Origin: Caulobacter vibrioides
Lineage (GTDB): Bacteria; Pseudomonadota; Alphaproteobacteria; Caulobacterales; Caulobacteraceae
DNA: 40,562 nt
Direction: 5' to 3'
Assembly: GCA_001449105.1 (NCBI GenBank)
Contig: LNIY01000096.1
Span: 1 to 40,562, forward strand
Both the position numbers and the translations under genes were made by a program. Position 1 is the stretch's first letter, and each line of letters starts with the position of its first letter. Of the stretch, positions 28,182-36,301 are shown one piece after another. The notes under the pieces were generated by a model. The model was given only the letters and a program-made list of their open reading frames with translations, had not been told where the DNA came from and did no database searches.

Positions 28182-28799
28182 TCAAGCCTTGGTGTCGAAC
28201 GAGCCGCCCGATTCCTCGCCGGACGCCGCGTACGGGTTGGCCGCGGCGGCCGCCGGTTCGGCCGGGGCCGGGCCGGTGGAGCCCTTGGCGGCGACGGCGA
28301 CCATGGCCGGACGCACCAGGCGACCCAGCAACTCGTAGCCGACCTGCAGCACCGCGACGACGCCGCCGGCGGCGACTTCGTCCGAAGGCTGCTCCATCAC
28401 CGCCTGGTGCAGGTGGGGATCGAACTTCTCGCCCTTGGTCGGGTCGACCTTCTTGAGGCCGTTGCGCTCGAAGGCCGCCTGCAGCTCCTTCTCGGTCATC
28501 TCGACGCCGACGATGTAGTTCTTCACCGCCGCGTCCTGCGAATCGCGCGGGCTGGCCGCGGTGGCGCGCGACAGGTTGTCGGCCGCGCCCAGCAGGTCGC
28601 GGGCGAACTTCTGGATGGCGTAGGCGCGGGCGTCGTTCATCTCGCGCTCGGCGCGGCGCTTGACGTTCTCGGCCTCGGCCGCATAGCGCAGGGCCTGGTC
28701 CTTCATCGCCGCGATCTCGGCCTTCAGGGCCTCGATTTCCTGCGCCAGGTCCTCGGCTTCGAAAGCGACGTCTTCGGCCGGCGTTTGCTCGTCGGTCAT
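28182..28799 (-). CDS. grpE: Nucleotide exchange factor GrpE
   Basis: A 205-residue co-chaperone that releases ADP from DnaK. It has an acidic N-terminus, a long coiled coil (about 20-75, EDLAQEIEALKAEIAAMKDQALRYAAEAENVKRRAE), the conserved helix pair, and the beta-wing signature FDPHLHQAVMEQPSDE...GVVAVLQVGYELLGRLVRPAMV. An Ala/Pro-rich tail follows. The ATG at 28799 gives MTDEQTPAEDV; a start seven codons earlier overlaps hrcA and is less typical. It follows hrcA by 13 bases in the same transcript and ends at a strong terminator. Confidence 0.97.
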   Translation of the reverse strand: MTDEQTPAEDVAFEAEDLAQEIEALKAEIAAMKDQALRYAAEAENVKRRAEREMNDARAYAIQKFARDLLGAADNLSRATAASPRDSQDAAVKNYIVGVEMTEKELQAAFERNGLKKVDPTKGEKFDPHLHQAVMEQPSDEVAAGGVVAVLQVGYELLGRLVRPAMVAVAAKGSTGPAPAEPAAAAANPYAASGEESGGSFDTKA

Positions 28800-28812
28800 T
28801 TCCAAACAGTCC

Positions 28813-29889
28813 TCATCCATCGATCATCCGGCCGAGCACGCGGGCGGTATAGTCCACCAGCGGGATCACCCGGGCATAATTCAAACGCGTGGGGCCGATC
28901 ACGCCGATCGCGCCCAGCACCTTCTGTCGCCCCGTCATATAGGGCGCCGCGATCACGGAGGAACCCGAAAGCGAAAAGAGTCGCGTCTCGGCCCCGATGA
29001 AGATCCGAACGCCCTCGGCGTCGCGGACGTCGTCGAGCAGGCCGATCAGCTGGCCCTTCTGCTCCAGGTCGTCGAACAGCTGGCGCACGCGCTCCAGGTC
29101 CTCGCGAGCCGAGGCGTCGGCCAGCAGGTTGGCGCGGCCGCGCACGATCAGGGCCCGCTCGGCCCCCTCCCCGCCGCCCCAGGCGGCCAGGCCGTCCTCG
29201 ACCAGGCGCGCGGCGGTCTCGTCCAGCTGGCGGCGGGCCGTCTCCAGCTCGCTGCGGATCTCGTCCTTGGCCTCGGTCAGGGTGCGGCCGCGCAGGCGGG
29301 CGTTGAGGAAGTTCGAGGCCTCCTGGAAGGCCGAGGGCGTCAGCCCCGCCCCGCCCCGCATCAGCCGATTCTCGACCGTGCCGTCCTCGAACACCATCAC
29401 CGCCAGGGTCTGGCCGCCGCCCAGCGCCACGAACTCGACGTGCTTGATCCCGCCCTCGCGGACGGGCGTCACCACGATGCCGGCCCCGCCGGCCAGGCCC
29501 GACAGTATGGCCGAGGCCTCGTTCAGCGCCTCCTCGAAGGTGCGCCCCTTGGCGTAGAGGCGAGCCTCGATCTCGCGCCGCTCGTCCTCGCCGACGTCGC
29601 CCACCTCGAGAAAGCCGTCGACGAACATCCTAAGGCCCGCATGCGTGGGCATCCGGCCCGCGCTGGTGTGCGGGGCGTCCAGCAAACCCAGCTGCGCCAG
29701 GTCCTGCATGGTGTTGCGGATCGAGGCCGGCGACAGCTGCACCCCGCCCTTCGACAGGGTGCGCGAGCCCACGGGCTCGCCGGTCTCCAGATAGCCTTCG
29801 ACCACCCGGCGAAAGATGTCGCGGGCGCGGGCGTCCAGCTCGGTCAGGCCGGGCGTCCGAGCGATCGGTCCCGGAAAAAGCTGCGTCAT
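28813..29889 (-). CDS. hrcA: Heat-inducible transcription repressor HrcA
   Basis: A 358-residue repressor that binds CIRCE operators of chaperone genes and needs GroEL for folding. The N-terminal winged helix (about 10-95) has [26 protein letters not shown] and [39 protein letters not shown], family hallmarks. The C-terminus has [27 protein letters not shown]. It is the first gene of hrcA-grpE and divergent from rph. I find no CIRCE element in the 138-base gap, so the operon itself seems not to be under HrcA; the target (usually groESL) is elsewhere. Confidence 0.96.
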   Translation of the reverse strand: MTQLFPGPIARTPGLTELDARARDIFRRVVEGYLETGEPVGSRTLSKGGVQLSPASIRNTMQDLAQLGLLDAPHTSAGRMPTHAGLRMFVDGFLEVGDVGEDERREIEARLYAKGRTFEEALNEASAILSGLAGGAGIVVTPVREGGIKHVEFVALGGGQTLAVMVFEDGTVENRLMRGGAGLTPSAFQEASNFLNARLRGRTLTEAKDEIRSELETARRQLDETAARLVEDGLAAWGGGEGAERALIVRGRANLLADASAREDLERVRQLFDDLEQKGQLIGLLDDVRDAEGVRIFIGAETRLFSLSGSSVIAAPYMTGRQKVLGAIGVIGPTRLNYARVIPLVDYTARVLGRMIDG

Positions 29890-30027
29890 GGCCCTTCGAG
29901 ATAGGAACTGATGTCGAAAAAATCGAGCGGGGACTTGGAGGTTCCCGTCCGGGGGAGGATAAGCGGCGCCTTCAGATACGACCAGACCCTTCGGCTCCCC
30001 TGGGGCCCCAAAGACCGGAGTTTGCCC

Positions 30028-30744
30028 ATGCGTCCGTCCGAACGCGCCCCCGACCAGCTTCGCGCCGTCACCCTGGAGACCGGCGTCAACCGCTACGCCG
30101 AGGGCTCGTGCCTGATCGGCTTCGGCCACACCAAGGTGCTGGTGACGGCCACGGTCGAGGAGAACGTCCCCGGCTGGATGCGCAACAAGGGCGCCGGCTG
30201 GGTCACGGCCGAATACGGCATGCTGCCCCGCGCCACCCACACGCGCGGCCGCCGCGAGGCCGCCGCGGGCAAGCAGACCGGCCGCACCCAGGAGATCCAG
30301 CGCCTGATCGGCCGCTCCCTGCGCGCCGTGGTCGACCTCAAGGCCCTGGGCGAGCGCCAGATCAGCCTCGACTGCGACGTCATCCAGGCCGACGGCGGCA
30401 CCCGCACGGCCGCCATCACCGGCGCCTGGGTCGCCCTGCGCCTGGCCACCAACTACCTGCTGGAAGAGGGCGTGCTGAAGGCCGACCCGATCCTGGGCCA
30501 GGTGGCCGCCATCTCCTGCGGCGTGTTCAAGGACACCCCGGTGCTCGACCTCGACTACGAGGAAGACAGCAACGCCGAGGCCGACGGCAACTTCGTGCTG
30601 ACCGGCGGCGGCGACATCGTCGAGATCCAAGCCACCGGCGAAAAGCGCGGCTTCACCCGCGGCGAGTTCGACACCCTGTTCGGCCTGGCCGAGAAGGGCG
30701 TCGGCGAGCTGTTCGCCTTCCAGCGCGCCGCGATCGGCAAGTAA
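30028..30744 (+). CDS. rph: Ribonuclease PH
   Basis: A 238-residue phosphorolytic exoribonuclease that trims the 3' ends of tRNA precursors using inorganic phosphate. The start [29 protein letters not shown] is typical; the catalytic region has [22 protein letters not shown] with the conserved phosphate-binding Arg cluster, and the [29 protein letters not shown] segment. Asp residues of [22 protein letters not shown] lie in the metal site. Length is the family norm. The ATG at 30028 follows CGGAG. It is divergent from hrcA, an arrangement common in alphaproteobacteria. Confidence 0.98.
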   Translation: MRPSERAPDQLRAVTLETGVNRYAEGSCLIGFGHTKVLVTATVEENVPGWMRNKGAGWVTAEYGMLPRATHTRGRREAAAGKQTGRTQEIQRLIGRSLRAVVDLKALGERQISLDCDVIQADGGTRTAAITGAWVALRLATNYLLEEGVLKADPILGQVAAISCGVFKDTPVLDLDYEEDSNAEADGNFVLTGGGDIVEIQATGEKRGFTRGEFDTLFGLAEKGVGELFAFQRAAIGK

Positions 30745-30753
30745 CGACGAGGC

Positions 30754-30780
30754 GCGTCGGGCGGCTTGGCCGCCTGACGC
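30754..30780 (+). terminator. Hairpin after rph
   Basis: GCGTCGGGCGGC-ttg-GCCGCCTGACGC is a 12-bp stem (one G-U) with a 3-base loop, 10 bases after the rph stop. No U run follows, so it may be a Rho-assisted stop or just stabilise the 3' end. Confidence 0.45.
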
Positions 30781-30798
30781 CCTCCGGCCCTTCAAGGA

Positions 30799-31299
30799 CT
30801 AGCGCGGCGCGGGGTTCGCCTTGCGCCCGTAGGCCTGGGACCATGCCGCCCGGGTCCGTGGCTCCACCAGTTTCTCCGGGCTGATCGTCCCTATGATCGA
30901 GGCGCCCGTCGGCGAAGCGGACGACGAGTACACGACGAACATGTCGCCGGCCGTCGGATCCAGCGCATCAAGGGCCGGCGCCGGCCCACATGAGGTGAAG
31001 CTGGTGTGCCGTATGGTCATCGATGTCGTCGTCGGCGGTCCCTTCAACTGAAGGATCGGCTTGAGCGACGCCTCGCGCCCCGGCGCCCCGCCGGCGCCTT
31101 CGAGCCTGATCTGTCCGGGATGCTTCAACAGCGCCACGAACACCCCTTCCGAACGGTCCCACAGGCTCGTCTGGAAATCGAGCGTGCGTTGACGCTGGAC
31201 CTCGGGAGTGGCCGGCGGCGCCATCACGCAGGCCAGCGCCGGCGAGCCCGCGGCCGCGATGGCCAGACCGACCAGAAGGCTTTGCTTCAAGACCTTCAT
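30799..31299 (-). CDS. Secreted protein of unknown function
   Basis: A 166-residue protein with a signal peptide (about 1-23, MKVLKQSLLVGLAIAAAGSPALA), then Cys24 in a region with VMAPP. The mature part has mixed strands (EGVFVALLKHPGQI, GDMFVVYSSSASPTGASIIGTISPEKLV) and one further Cys (TSCGPAP), allowing a disulphide with Cys24. A perfect AGGAGG ribosome site precedes the ATG, and the gene begins 11 bases after the RidA stop, so they are cotranscribed. No family recognised. It converges on rph. Confidence 0.7.
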   Translation of the reverse strand: MKVLKQSLLVGLAIAAAGSPALACVMAPPATPEVQRQRTLDFQTSLWDRSEGVFVALLKHPGQIRLEGAGGAPGREASLKPILQLKGPPTTTSMTIRHTSFTSCGPAPALDALDPTAGDMFVVYSSSASPTGASIIGTISPEKLVEPRTRAAWSQAYGRKANPAPR

Positions 31300-31310
31300 C
31301 CCATGACCTC

Positions 31311-31658
31311 CTAGCGGGCCGCGACCACCGTCACCTCCACGGCGTAGTCGGCGCGGGCCAGACGAGCTTCGACCGTCGTGCGGGCCGGCGGGTTGTCGCT
31401 GTCCACCCACGCGTCCCAGGCCTGGTTCATCTCGTCGAAGCCGGCGATGTCGGCCAGGTAGATGGTCGCGCTGAGCAGCCTGTCCTTGCTCGACCCGCAC
31501 TCGGCCAGGGTCTCGTCGATCTGGGCCAGAACCTCCCTGGTCTGCTCCAGCACCGACCGGCCGCGCGTCGCCTCGGCCACGTGGCCCGACAGGAACACCA
31601 CGCCGTTGAAGGCCACCGCGTCGCTCCAGCGCTTGGCCTTGCCGATACGTTCGATCAT
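31311..31658 (-). CDS. RidA-family enamine/imine deaminase
   Basis: A 115-residue protein of the YjgF/YER057c/UK114 family. RidA itself hydrolyses reactive 2-aminoacrylate and related imines. The signatures are visible: MIERIGKAKRWSDAVAFNGVVFLSGHVA, TREVLAQIDETLAECGSSKDRLLSATIYLAD, and the end PARTTVEARLARADYAVEVTVVAAR, whose Arg in the PARTTVE motif lies in the active site of deaminase members. GGAG precedes the ATG. The next gene, secreted and unknown, follows closely. Confidence 0.88.
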   Translation of the reverse strand: MIERIGKAKRWSDAVAFNGVVFLSGHVAEATRGRSVLEQTREVLAQIDETLAECGSSKDRLLSATIYLADIAGFDEMNQAWDAWVDSDNPPARTTVEARLARADYAVEVTVVAAR

Positions 31659-31685
31659 GTCCGGACACTCCAGTCGGATAGAAAG

Positions 31686-31806
31686 CTCCCTTCCCCCTCG
31701 ATGAGGGAAGGGTCGGGGATGGGGGTGACCTACGACATCGGCCGCCGCGCGGCATCAAAAGCCGCGATCACCCCCACCCCTGCCCTCCCCCATCAAGGGG
31801 GAGGGA
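31686..31806. repeat. Dispersed repeat pair, family E, inverted copy
   Basis: CCTTCCCCCTCGATGAGGGA...GGGGATGGGGGTG and CACCCCCACCCC...CCCCCATCAAGGGGGAGGG flank about 45 bases. These are the same two halves as at 15383-15497 in opposite order and orientation. It fills the gap between trxC and the RidA gene. Confidence 0.7.
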
Positions 31807-31810
31807 AAAC

Positions 31811-32239
31811 TCAAGCCAGCGCCCGGCTCGTCCAGTCGACGATCTGCGGCGCGCTCATCAGGCCGGCCGAGCGGGCGACCACCGCGTTGTCGCGGAACAG
31901 GATCAGGGCCGGGATGCCGCTGACGCCCAGGGCCGAGGCCGGCGCCGGGTGGGCCTCGGAGTTCAGCTTCAAGAGGCGCACGCGCGGCTCCAGCTTCCCC
32001 GCGGCGGCGGCGTAGTTGGGCGCCATCGCCCGGCAGGGTCCGCACCACGGCGCCCAGACGTCGAGCAGCACGGCCGGCCCTTGCGTCAGGCGGCGATGGC
32101 GGTCGAGGCCCGCGGCGTCGACTTCGATGGGCAGGCCGGTGAAGAGGGCGTTCTTGCAGCGGCCGCACTTGGCGCCGGCGGGGTCGCGGTCTTCGGGAAG
32201 GCGATTGGCCGCCCCGCAGGATGGACAGACGATTTGCAT
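31811..32239 (-). CDS. trxC: Thioredoxin 2 (TrxC-like, zinc-ribbon)
   Basis: A 142-residue disulphide reductase. The N-terminal zinc ribbon has Cys5/Cys8 (CPSC) and Cys25/Cys28 (CGRC), which distinguish TrxC from TrxA. The thioredoxin fold follows with the active site WCGPC (Cys66/Cys69) and the cis-proline in GIPALILF. It acts in the cytoplasm, often under oxidative stress. It starts 43 bases after the XRE regulator gene in the same direction and may be part of that transcript. Confidence 0.93.
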   Translation of the reverse strand: MQIVCPSCGAANRLPEDRDPAGAKCGRCKNALFTGLPIEVDAAGLDRHRRLTQGPAVLLDVWAPWCGPCRAMAPNYAAAAGKLEPRVRLLKLNSEAHPAPASALGVSGIPALILFRDNAVVARSAGLMSAPQIVDWTSRALA

Positions 32240-32282
32240 GGGCCACAGGTGTGGCCGGCCCGCCGCCTTGGCAAGTCCGGCG

Positions 32283-32528
32283 TCAGCCCCCGTCGCCTTC
32301 GCCGTCCTCGCCGCCGTCGGCCGGACCGTGCTCGAAGGTCATCAGGTCGCCGGGCTGGCAGCCCAGTTCCCGGCACAGGGCGTCCAGCGTCGAGAAGCGG
32401 ATGGCCCGCGCCTTGCCCGTCTTCAGGATCGACAGGTTGGCCAGGGTCACGCCGACGCGGTCGGACAGTTCGGTCAGCGACATGCGGCGTTCGAGCAGCA
32501 CGCGGTCGAGGTTTACGCGGATGGACAT
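32283..32528 (-). CDS. XRE-family helix-turn-helix regulator (YozG-like)
   Basis: An 81-residue protein made of one Cro/C1-type helix-turn-helix (about 5-65): MSIRVNLDRVLLERRMSLTELSDRVGVTLANLSILKTGKARAIRFSTLDALCRELGCQPGDLM. The tail is acidic and glycine-rich. Small regulators of this type are usually found next to a DUF2975 membrane protein, as here, where the DUF2975 stop is 12 bases upstream. A palindrome before the leading small peptide gene is a possible binding site. Regulated genes are not known. Confidence 0.88.
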   Translation of the reverse strand: MSIRVNLDRVLLERRMSLTELSDRVGVTLANLSILKTGKARAIRFSTLDALCRELGCQPGDLMTFEHGPADGGEDGEGDGG

Positions 32529-32540
32529 GCGAACTCGCTG

Positions 32541-33071
32541 TCAGATGGTCAGTTCGGCTTCGCGGCGAAGGCGGGCGCCCTCGCGGAAAACCTCGGCCAG
32601 GACGAAGACGACCAGGACGGAAAACCAGGCGGTGAGGGTGAAGGATCCCTCGGGCGACTTGTCGCTGGGCACCAGGATGCGGGTCAGGGCCGACAGCACG
32701 TAGCGGCCGACCTCCAGGGCGGCGAGCACGATGCCCATCACCCGCAGCCGGCGCACGTTGTCGGGGTGGAACGGGTCGCCCAGGATCATGGTCGCGAAAA
32801 TCTTGCGCAGGCGCTCGACGATGGCCATCCAGCCGCCCGACATCAGCGCCCAGCCGCCCAGGGCCACGGCCGCGCCGGCCCCGTACTTGCGCAGCATGCC
32901 CGCCGCCTCGCCCGGCAGCATCGAGGCCAGCAGGTCGGGATTGAAGCTGAGCAGCAGCACCAGCACCGTCACCAGGGCCAGGAAGCTGACCCAGACCCAC
33001 AGCGCATAGTAGCTGACGTCGAGAATGATCTTCAGGAAGCTCGATACCGAGCCCGGCCCCAAGGCGCGCAT
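32541..33071 (-). CDS. DUF2975-family membrane protein
   Basis: A 176-residue integral membrane protein with four predicted helices (about 20-45, 65-90, 108-130, 148-168) and the DUF2975 pattern: SFLKIILDVSYYALWV, then LRKIFATMILGDPFHPDNVRRLRVMG, then LTAWFSVLVVFVLAEVFREGARLRREAELTI. It forms a pair with the XRE gene that follows by 12 bases; this pairing recurs in other bacteria (YoaS/YozG type), and the membrane protein is thought to influence the regulator. The role is unknown. Confidence 0.87.
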   Translation of the reverse strand: MRALGPGSVSSFLKIILDVSYYALWVWVSFLALVTVLVLLLSFNPDLLASMLPGEAAGMLRKYGAGAAVALGGWALMSGGWMAIVERLRKIFATMILGDPFHPDNVRRLRVMGIVLAALEVGRYVLSALTRILVPSDKSPEGSFTLTAWFSVLVVFVLAEVFREGARLRREAELTI

Positions 33072-33095
33072 GAGCTGTGTCCCCCGCCAAGATCC

Positions 33096-33125
33096 AAAAA
33101 GAGTTGCCGCGCGCCCGGCGCGCGG
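33096..33125 (-). terminator. Terminator-like hairpin between the 38-residue peptide and DUF2975
   Basis: On the minus strand, CCGCGCGCC-g-GGCGCGCGG (33107-33125) is a strong G/C stem followed after six bases by TTTTT (33096-33100). It lies between the small peptide gene and DUF2975, so it would end part of the transcripts and could act as an attenuator. Confidence 0.5.
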
Positions 33126-33163
33126 TGGCGACTCGCCTCCCCGGGCGGTCGTCGGATTGAAGT

Positions 33164-33280
33164 CTAGAGCGAGTGGGCCAGGAACGTCACCGCCGAGACC
33201 GGCAGGCCCGCGATCAGCACCAGGGTCGCCAGGCGGACGGCCGAGGATTCCAGGAGGCTGAACAGGCGGGGCAGCGACAT
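33164..33280 (-). CDS. Small membrane peptide (38 residues) leading the DUF2975/XRE genes
   Basis: A 38-codon frame starting MSLPRLFSLLESSAVRLA, with one hydrophobic helix (about 15-35, VRLATLVLIAGLPVSAVTFLA) and ending HSL. The codons favour G/C at third positions. An in-frame extension to 33355 exists, but the ATG at 33280 gives the compact membrane peptide; the ribosome site (GGAAAC) is weak. It sits just downstream of an operator-like palindrome and 92 bases upstream of DUF2975, with a terminator-like hairpin in the gap. It could be a small membrane protein of the locus or a leader peptide. Confidence 0.45.
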   Translation of the reverse strand: MSLPRLFSLLESSAVRLATLVLIAGLPVSAVTFLAHSL

Positions 33281-33357
33281 TGGGCGTTTCCGGACAGGGG
33301 CGGACGGGAGCTTTCCCGATGTCGCCAGGATCGCCGCTCCTTGCCCGTCGAACAATG

Positions 33358-33377
33358 TCGCTTATCGATAAACGATA
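33358..33377. promoter_or_regulatory. Overlapping palindromes before the DUF2975/XRE locus
   Basis: TCGCTTATC-GATAAACGA (33358-33375) is an inverted repeat with 8 of 9 matched pairs around ATCGAT. It overlaps TATCG-ataaa-CGATA (33363-33377). They lie in an AT-rich patch between the small peptide gene and divergent rdgB, where the XRE regulator may bind to control its own operon. Confidence 0.5.
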
Positions 33378-33458
33378 TTAAACTTTCGCAATGATCGGCC
33401 TTGCGGCGGCAGGCCCGCGAGGGTCTAACCACCTCAGTTTGTCGACAGGAGCCGCGCG

Positions 33459-34064
33459 ATGACCCTGAAACTGATCAACGGCCAGAAGATCGTCGCGGCC
33501 ACGCACAATCCGGGCAAGGCCAAGGAGCTGGCCGCCCTGCTCGACGGCCGCTTCACGGTGCTGGCCGCCGGCGCGCTCGGCCTGCCCGAGCCGGACGAGA
33601 CCGAGACCACCTTCGAGGGCAACGCCCTGCTCAAGGCCCGCCACGCCGCCGACCTGTCGGGCGAGGTGTCGCTGGCCGACGACTCGGGCATGTCGGTCGC
33701 CGTTCTGGACGGCGCGCCGGGCATCTATTCGGCCCGCTGGGCCGGCCCGGAGAAGGACTTCGCCATGGCCATGGACAAGGTGGCCGAGCGCATCGAGGAG
33801 ACCGGCTCGGAGGACCGCTCGGCCTGGTTCACCTGCGCGCTGGCGGTGGCCTGGCCCAACGGCGGCCCGGCCGTGGTGGTGCAGGGCGAGGTGCACGGCG
33901 TGCTCGTCTTCCCGCCCCGGGGCGACAAGGGCTTCGGCTACGACCCGATCTTCGTGCCCAACGGCTACGACCAGACCTTCGGCGAGATGGAGCCGGCCCA
34001 GAAGGACGCCATGAGCCACCGCGCCGTGGCCTTCGAGAAGCTGAAGGCGGCGCTGTTTGAATAA
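33459..34064 (+). CDS. rdgB: dITP/XTP pyrophosphatase (RdgB/HAM1)
   Basis: A 201-residue house-cleaning enzyme that hydrolyses non-canonical purine nucleoside triphosphates (dITP, XTP) to monophosphates so that they do not enter DNA. The signatures are IVAATHNPGKAKEL (start), LADDSGMSV (metal-binding acidic patch), and GFGYDPIFVPNGYDQTFGEM with SHRAVAFEKL at the end. Length is the family norm. It heads the plus-strand run; a family B repeat separates it from hemW. Confidence 0.97.
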   Translation: MTLKLINGQKIVAATHNPGKAKELAALLDGRFTVLAAGALGLPEPDETETTFEGNALLKARHAADLSGEVSLADDSGMSVAVLDGAPGIYSARWAGPEKDFAMAMDKVAERIEETGSEDRSAWFTCALAVAWPNGGPAVVVQGEVHGVLVFPPRGDKGFGYDPIFVPNGYDQTFGEMEPAQKDAMSHRAVAFEKLKAALFE

Positions 34065-34071
34065 CCACCCT

Positions 34072-34209
34072 CGTCATCCCGGCCGCAGCGCGCAGCGCGG
34101 AGAGCCGGGACCCAGGGGCGGCGCGCACGGCCCCTGGGTCCCGGGTCTGCGCTCCGCTGAGTTTACCCTCGGGCGCGCTTCGCGCGACCCGGGGGCCCGG
34201 GATGACGAC
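34072..34209. repeat. Dispersed repeat pair, family B, expanded copy
   Basis: CGTCATCCCGGCCGCAGCGC... and CCCGGGATGACGA, with inner arms GACCCAGGGGC and GCCCCTGGGTC, repeat the unit at 23543-23651 in opposite orientation, with an extra stretch near GAGTTTACCCTCGGGCGCGC. It occupies the gap between rdgB and hemW. Confidence 0.8.
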
Positions 34210-34224
34210 GGAGGGGGGTCGGGG

Positions 34225-35373
34225 ATGAGCTCCCTCCCCCCTCTCGGCCTCTACGTCCACTGGCCGTACTGCGCCCGCATCTGCCCCTATTGCGACTTCA
34301 ACGTCGTGCGCGACCGGGGCCGGACGGACGAGCAGGCGGCGCTGGCCGACGCCATCGTCGCCGACATGACCGCCCAGCGCACCCTGACCGGACCGCGCCG
34401 CCTTTCGTCGATCTTCTTCGGCGGCGGCACGCCCTCGCTGATGGATCCGGCCGCCGTCGCCCGCGTCATCGAGACCGCCAAGTCCCTGTGGACGCCCGAG
34501 GGCGACCTGGAGATCAGCCTCGAGGCCAATCCCACCGACGCCGAGGCCGGCCGCTTCGACGCCCTGGCCGACGCGGGCGTGGCGCGGCTGTCGCTGGGCG
34601 TCCAGGCGCTGGACGACGAGTCCTTGAAGATGCTGGGCCGCAACCACGACGCCGGCTCGGCCCGCCGCGCCATCGCCACGGCCGCGCGCCTGTTCCCGCG
34701 CCTGTCGGTCGATTTGATCTACGCCCGCCCCGGCCAGACCGACGCCGCCTGGCGCCAGGAGCTGGCGGAAATGCTGGCCTTCGGCCCCGAGCACGTCTCG
34801 CCCTACCAGCTGACCATCGAGACCGGCACCGCCTTCGACCGCGCCGTCGGCCGGGGAAAGATCGTGCCGCCCGACGAGGACCTGGCCGCCCAGCTGTTCG
34901 AGACCACCCAAGAGGTGCTGGAGGCCGCCGGCTTCGACGCCTACGAGGTGTCGAACCACGCCCGGGGGCCGGCGGCCCGCTCGCGCCACAACCTCGTCTA
35001 CTGGCGGGGCGTCGACTATGTCGGCGTCGGCCCCGGCGCCCACGGCCGCCTGACGCTGGAGACGGGCAAGGTCGCAACCACCGCCCGGGCCAGGATCGCC
35101 GACTACATCGCCGCCGTGGCCCGCGACGGGACCGGTTTCGAGCGCGAGGACCTCACCGCCGTCGAGGCCGCCGAGGAGCGCCTTCTGCTAGGCCTGCGCA
35201 TCGACGACGGCGTCGCCTTCGCCGAGATGGCCGCTCTGGACCTGTCGCCGGACACGCCCAAGGTGAAATCGCTGGTCGAGGCGGGATTTCTGGCCGATGA
35301 CCCGGTTCGGTTGCGCGCCACCCGCCAGGGCCGATTGATCCTCGACCGGCTGACAGGCGTGCTCGCGACCTGA
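34225..35373 (+). CDS. hemW: Radical SAM heme chaperone HemW
   Basis: A 382-residue radical SAM protein of the HemN-like group that acts as a heme chaperone, not as the coproporphyrinogen oxidase. The iron-sulphur motif CX3CX2C is Cys16/Cys20/Cys23 (YCARICPYCDF); FFGGGTPSLM and LGVQALDDESLKMLGRNHD are further SAM-domain signatures. The C-terminal HemN domain (about 290-375) follows. The ATG at 34225 starts MSSLPPLGLYVHWPYC, as in relatives; the frame extends upstream only through the repeat. Older annotations call this oxygen-independent coproporphyrinogen III oxidase. Confidence 0.93.
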   Translation: MSSLPPLGLYVHWPYCARICPYCDFNVVRDRGRTDEQAALADAIVADMTAQRTLTGPRRLSSIFFGGGTPSLMDPAAVARVIETAKSLWTPEGDLEISLEANPTDAEAGRFDALADAGVARLSLGVQALDDESLKMLGRNHDAGSARRAIATAARLFPRLSVDLIYARPGQTDAAWRQELAEMLAFGPEHVSPYQLTIETGTAFDRAVGRGKIVPPDEDLAAQLFETTQEVLEAAGFDAYEVSNHARGPAARSRHNLVYWRGVDYVGVGPGAHGRLTLETGKVATTARARIADYIAAVARDGTGFEREDLTAVEAAEERLLLGLRIDDGVAFAEMAALDLSPDTPKVKSLVEAGFLADDPVRLRATRQGRLILDRLTGVLAT

Positions 35374-35428
35374 TAGCCTCTTGTTTCACGGGCCCTGGCC
35401 CGGCCCACTCAACGGAAAGTACCGCCGC

Positions 35429-36301
35429 TTGAGCCGTCTGCTTCCCCCGCCCGTCCTGTCCGACGCCCCGCTCGCGCCCGGCCTCTACCTGGTCGCCACG
35501 CCGATCGGGAACCTGCGCGACATCACCCTGCGGGCGCTCGACGTGCTGGCCGCCTGCGACCTGCTGCTGGCCGAGGACACCCGCGTCACCGGCAAGCTGC
35601 TGTCGGCCTATTCGATCAAGACCAAGCTGGAGCGCCACGACGAGCACGTGGCCGAGCGCGCCATCCCGGCCATCCTCGAACGGCTGGAGGCCGGCGAGCG
35701 CGTGGCCCTGGTGTCGGACGCCGGCACGCCGATGGTTTCCGACCCCGGCTACCGCCTGGCCCGCGAGGCCATCGCCGCCGGCCATCCGGTGTTTCCGATT
35801 CCCGGGGCCTCGGCGGCCCTGGCGGCCCTGACCCTGGCGGGCCTGCCGACCGACCGCTTCCTGTTCGCCGGCTTCCCGCCGCCCAAGAGCGCCGCGCGCC
35901 GCACCTTCCTGGAAGAGTTCGCCGCCGTCCGCGCCACCCTGATCTTCTTCGAGGGCGCCTCGCGGGTGGACGATACGCTGGCCGACATGGCCGCCGTGTT
36001 CGGGGCCGACCGTCCGGCCGCGGTCTGCCGCGAGCTGACCAAGCTCTACGAGACCTGCGTGCGCGGCCCCCTGGGCGAGCTGGCCGTCGACCCCCGCTTC
36101 GAGAGCCCCAAGGGCGAGATCGTCATCCTCGTGGGCCCCGGCGCCGAGAAGCTGGCCAGCGCCGACGACGCCGAGGCCGCCCTCCGCGAGGCCATGGCCC
36201 GCCTGCCCCTGGGCGAGGCCGCCTCCGAGGTCGCCAGGGCGCTGGGCCTGTCGCGCAAGGATCTCTACCGCCAGGCCCTGGCCCTGAAGGAGGCCGGATG
36301 A
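35429..36301 (+). CDS. rsmI: 16S rRNA 2'-O-methyltransferase RsmI
   Basis: A 290-residue SAM-dependent enzyme that methylates the ribose of C1402 in 16S rRNA. It belongs to the tetrapyrrole-methylase fold: GLYLVATPIGNLRDITLRALDVLAACDLLLAEDTR at the N-terminus, VALVSDAGTPMVSDPGYRL, and PGASAALAALTLAGLPTDRFLFAGF are the RsmI hallmarks. No ATG precedes the conserved start, so TTG at 35429 (after GGAAAG) is the best start; it gives LSRLLPPPVLSD before the fold. The stop overlaps yraN by four bases (ATGA). Confidence 0.95.
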   Translation: MSRLLPPPVLSDAPLAPGLYLVATPIGNLRDITLRALDVLAACDLLLAEDTRVTGKLLSAYSIKTKLERHDEHVAERAIPAILERLEAGERVALVSDAGTPMVSDPGYRLAREAIAAGHPVFPIPGASAALAALTLAGLPTDRFLFAGFPPPKSAARRTFLEEFAAVRATLIFFEGASRVDDTLADMAAVFGADRPAAVCRELTKLYETCVRGPLGELAVDPRFESPKGEIVILVGPGAEKLASADDAEAALREAMARLPLGEAASEVARALGLSRKDLYRQALALKEAG

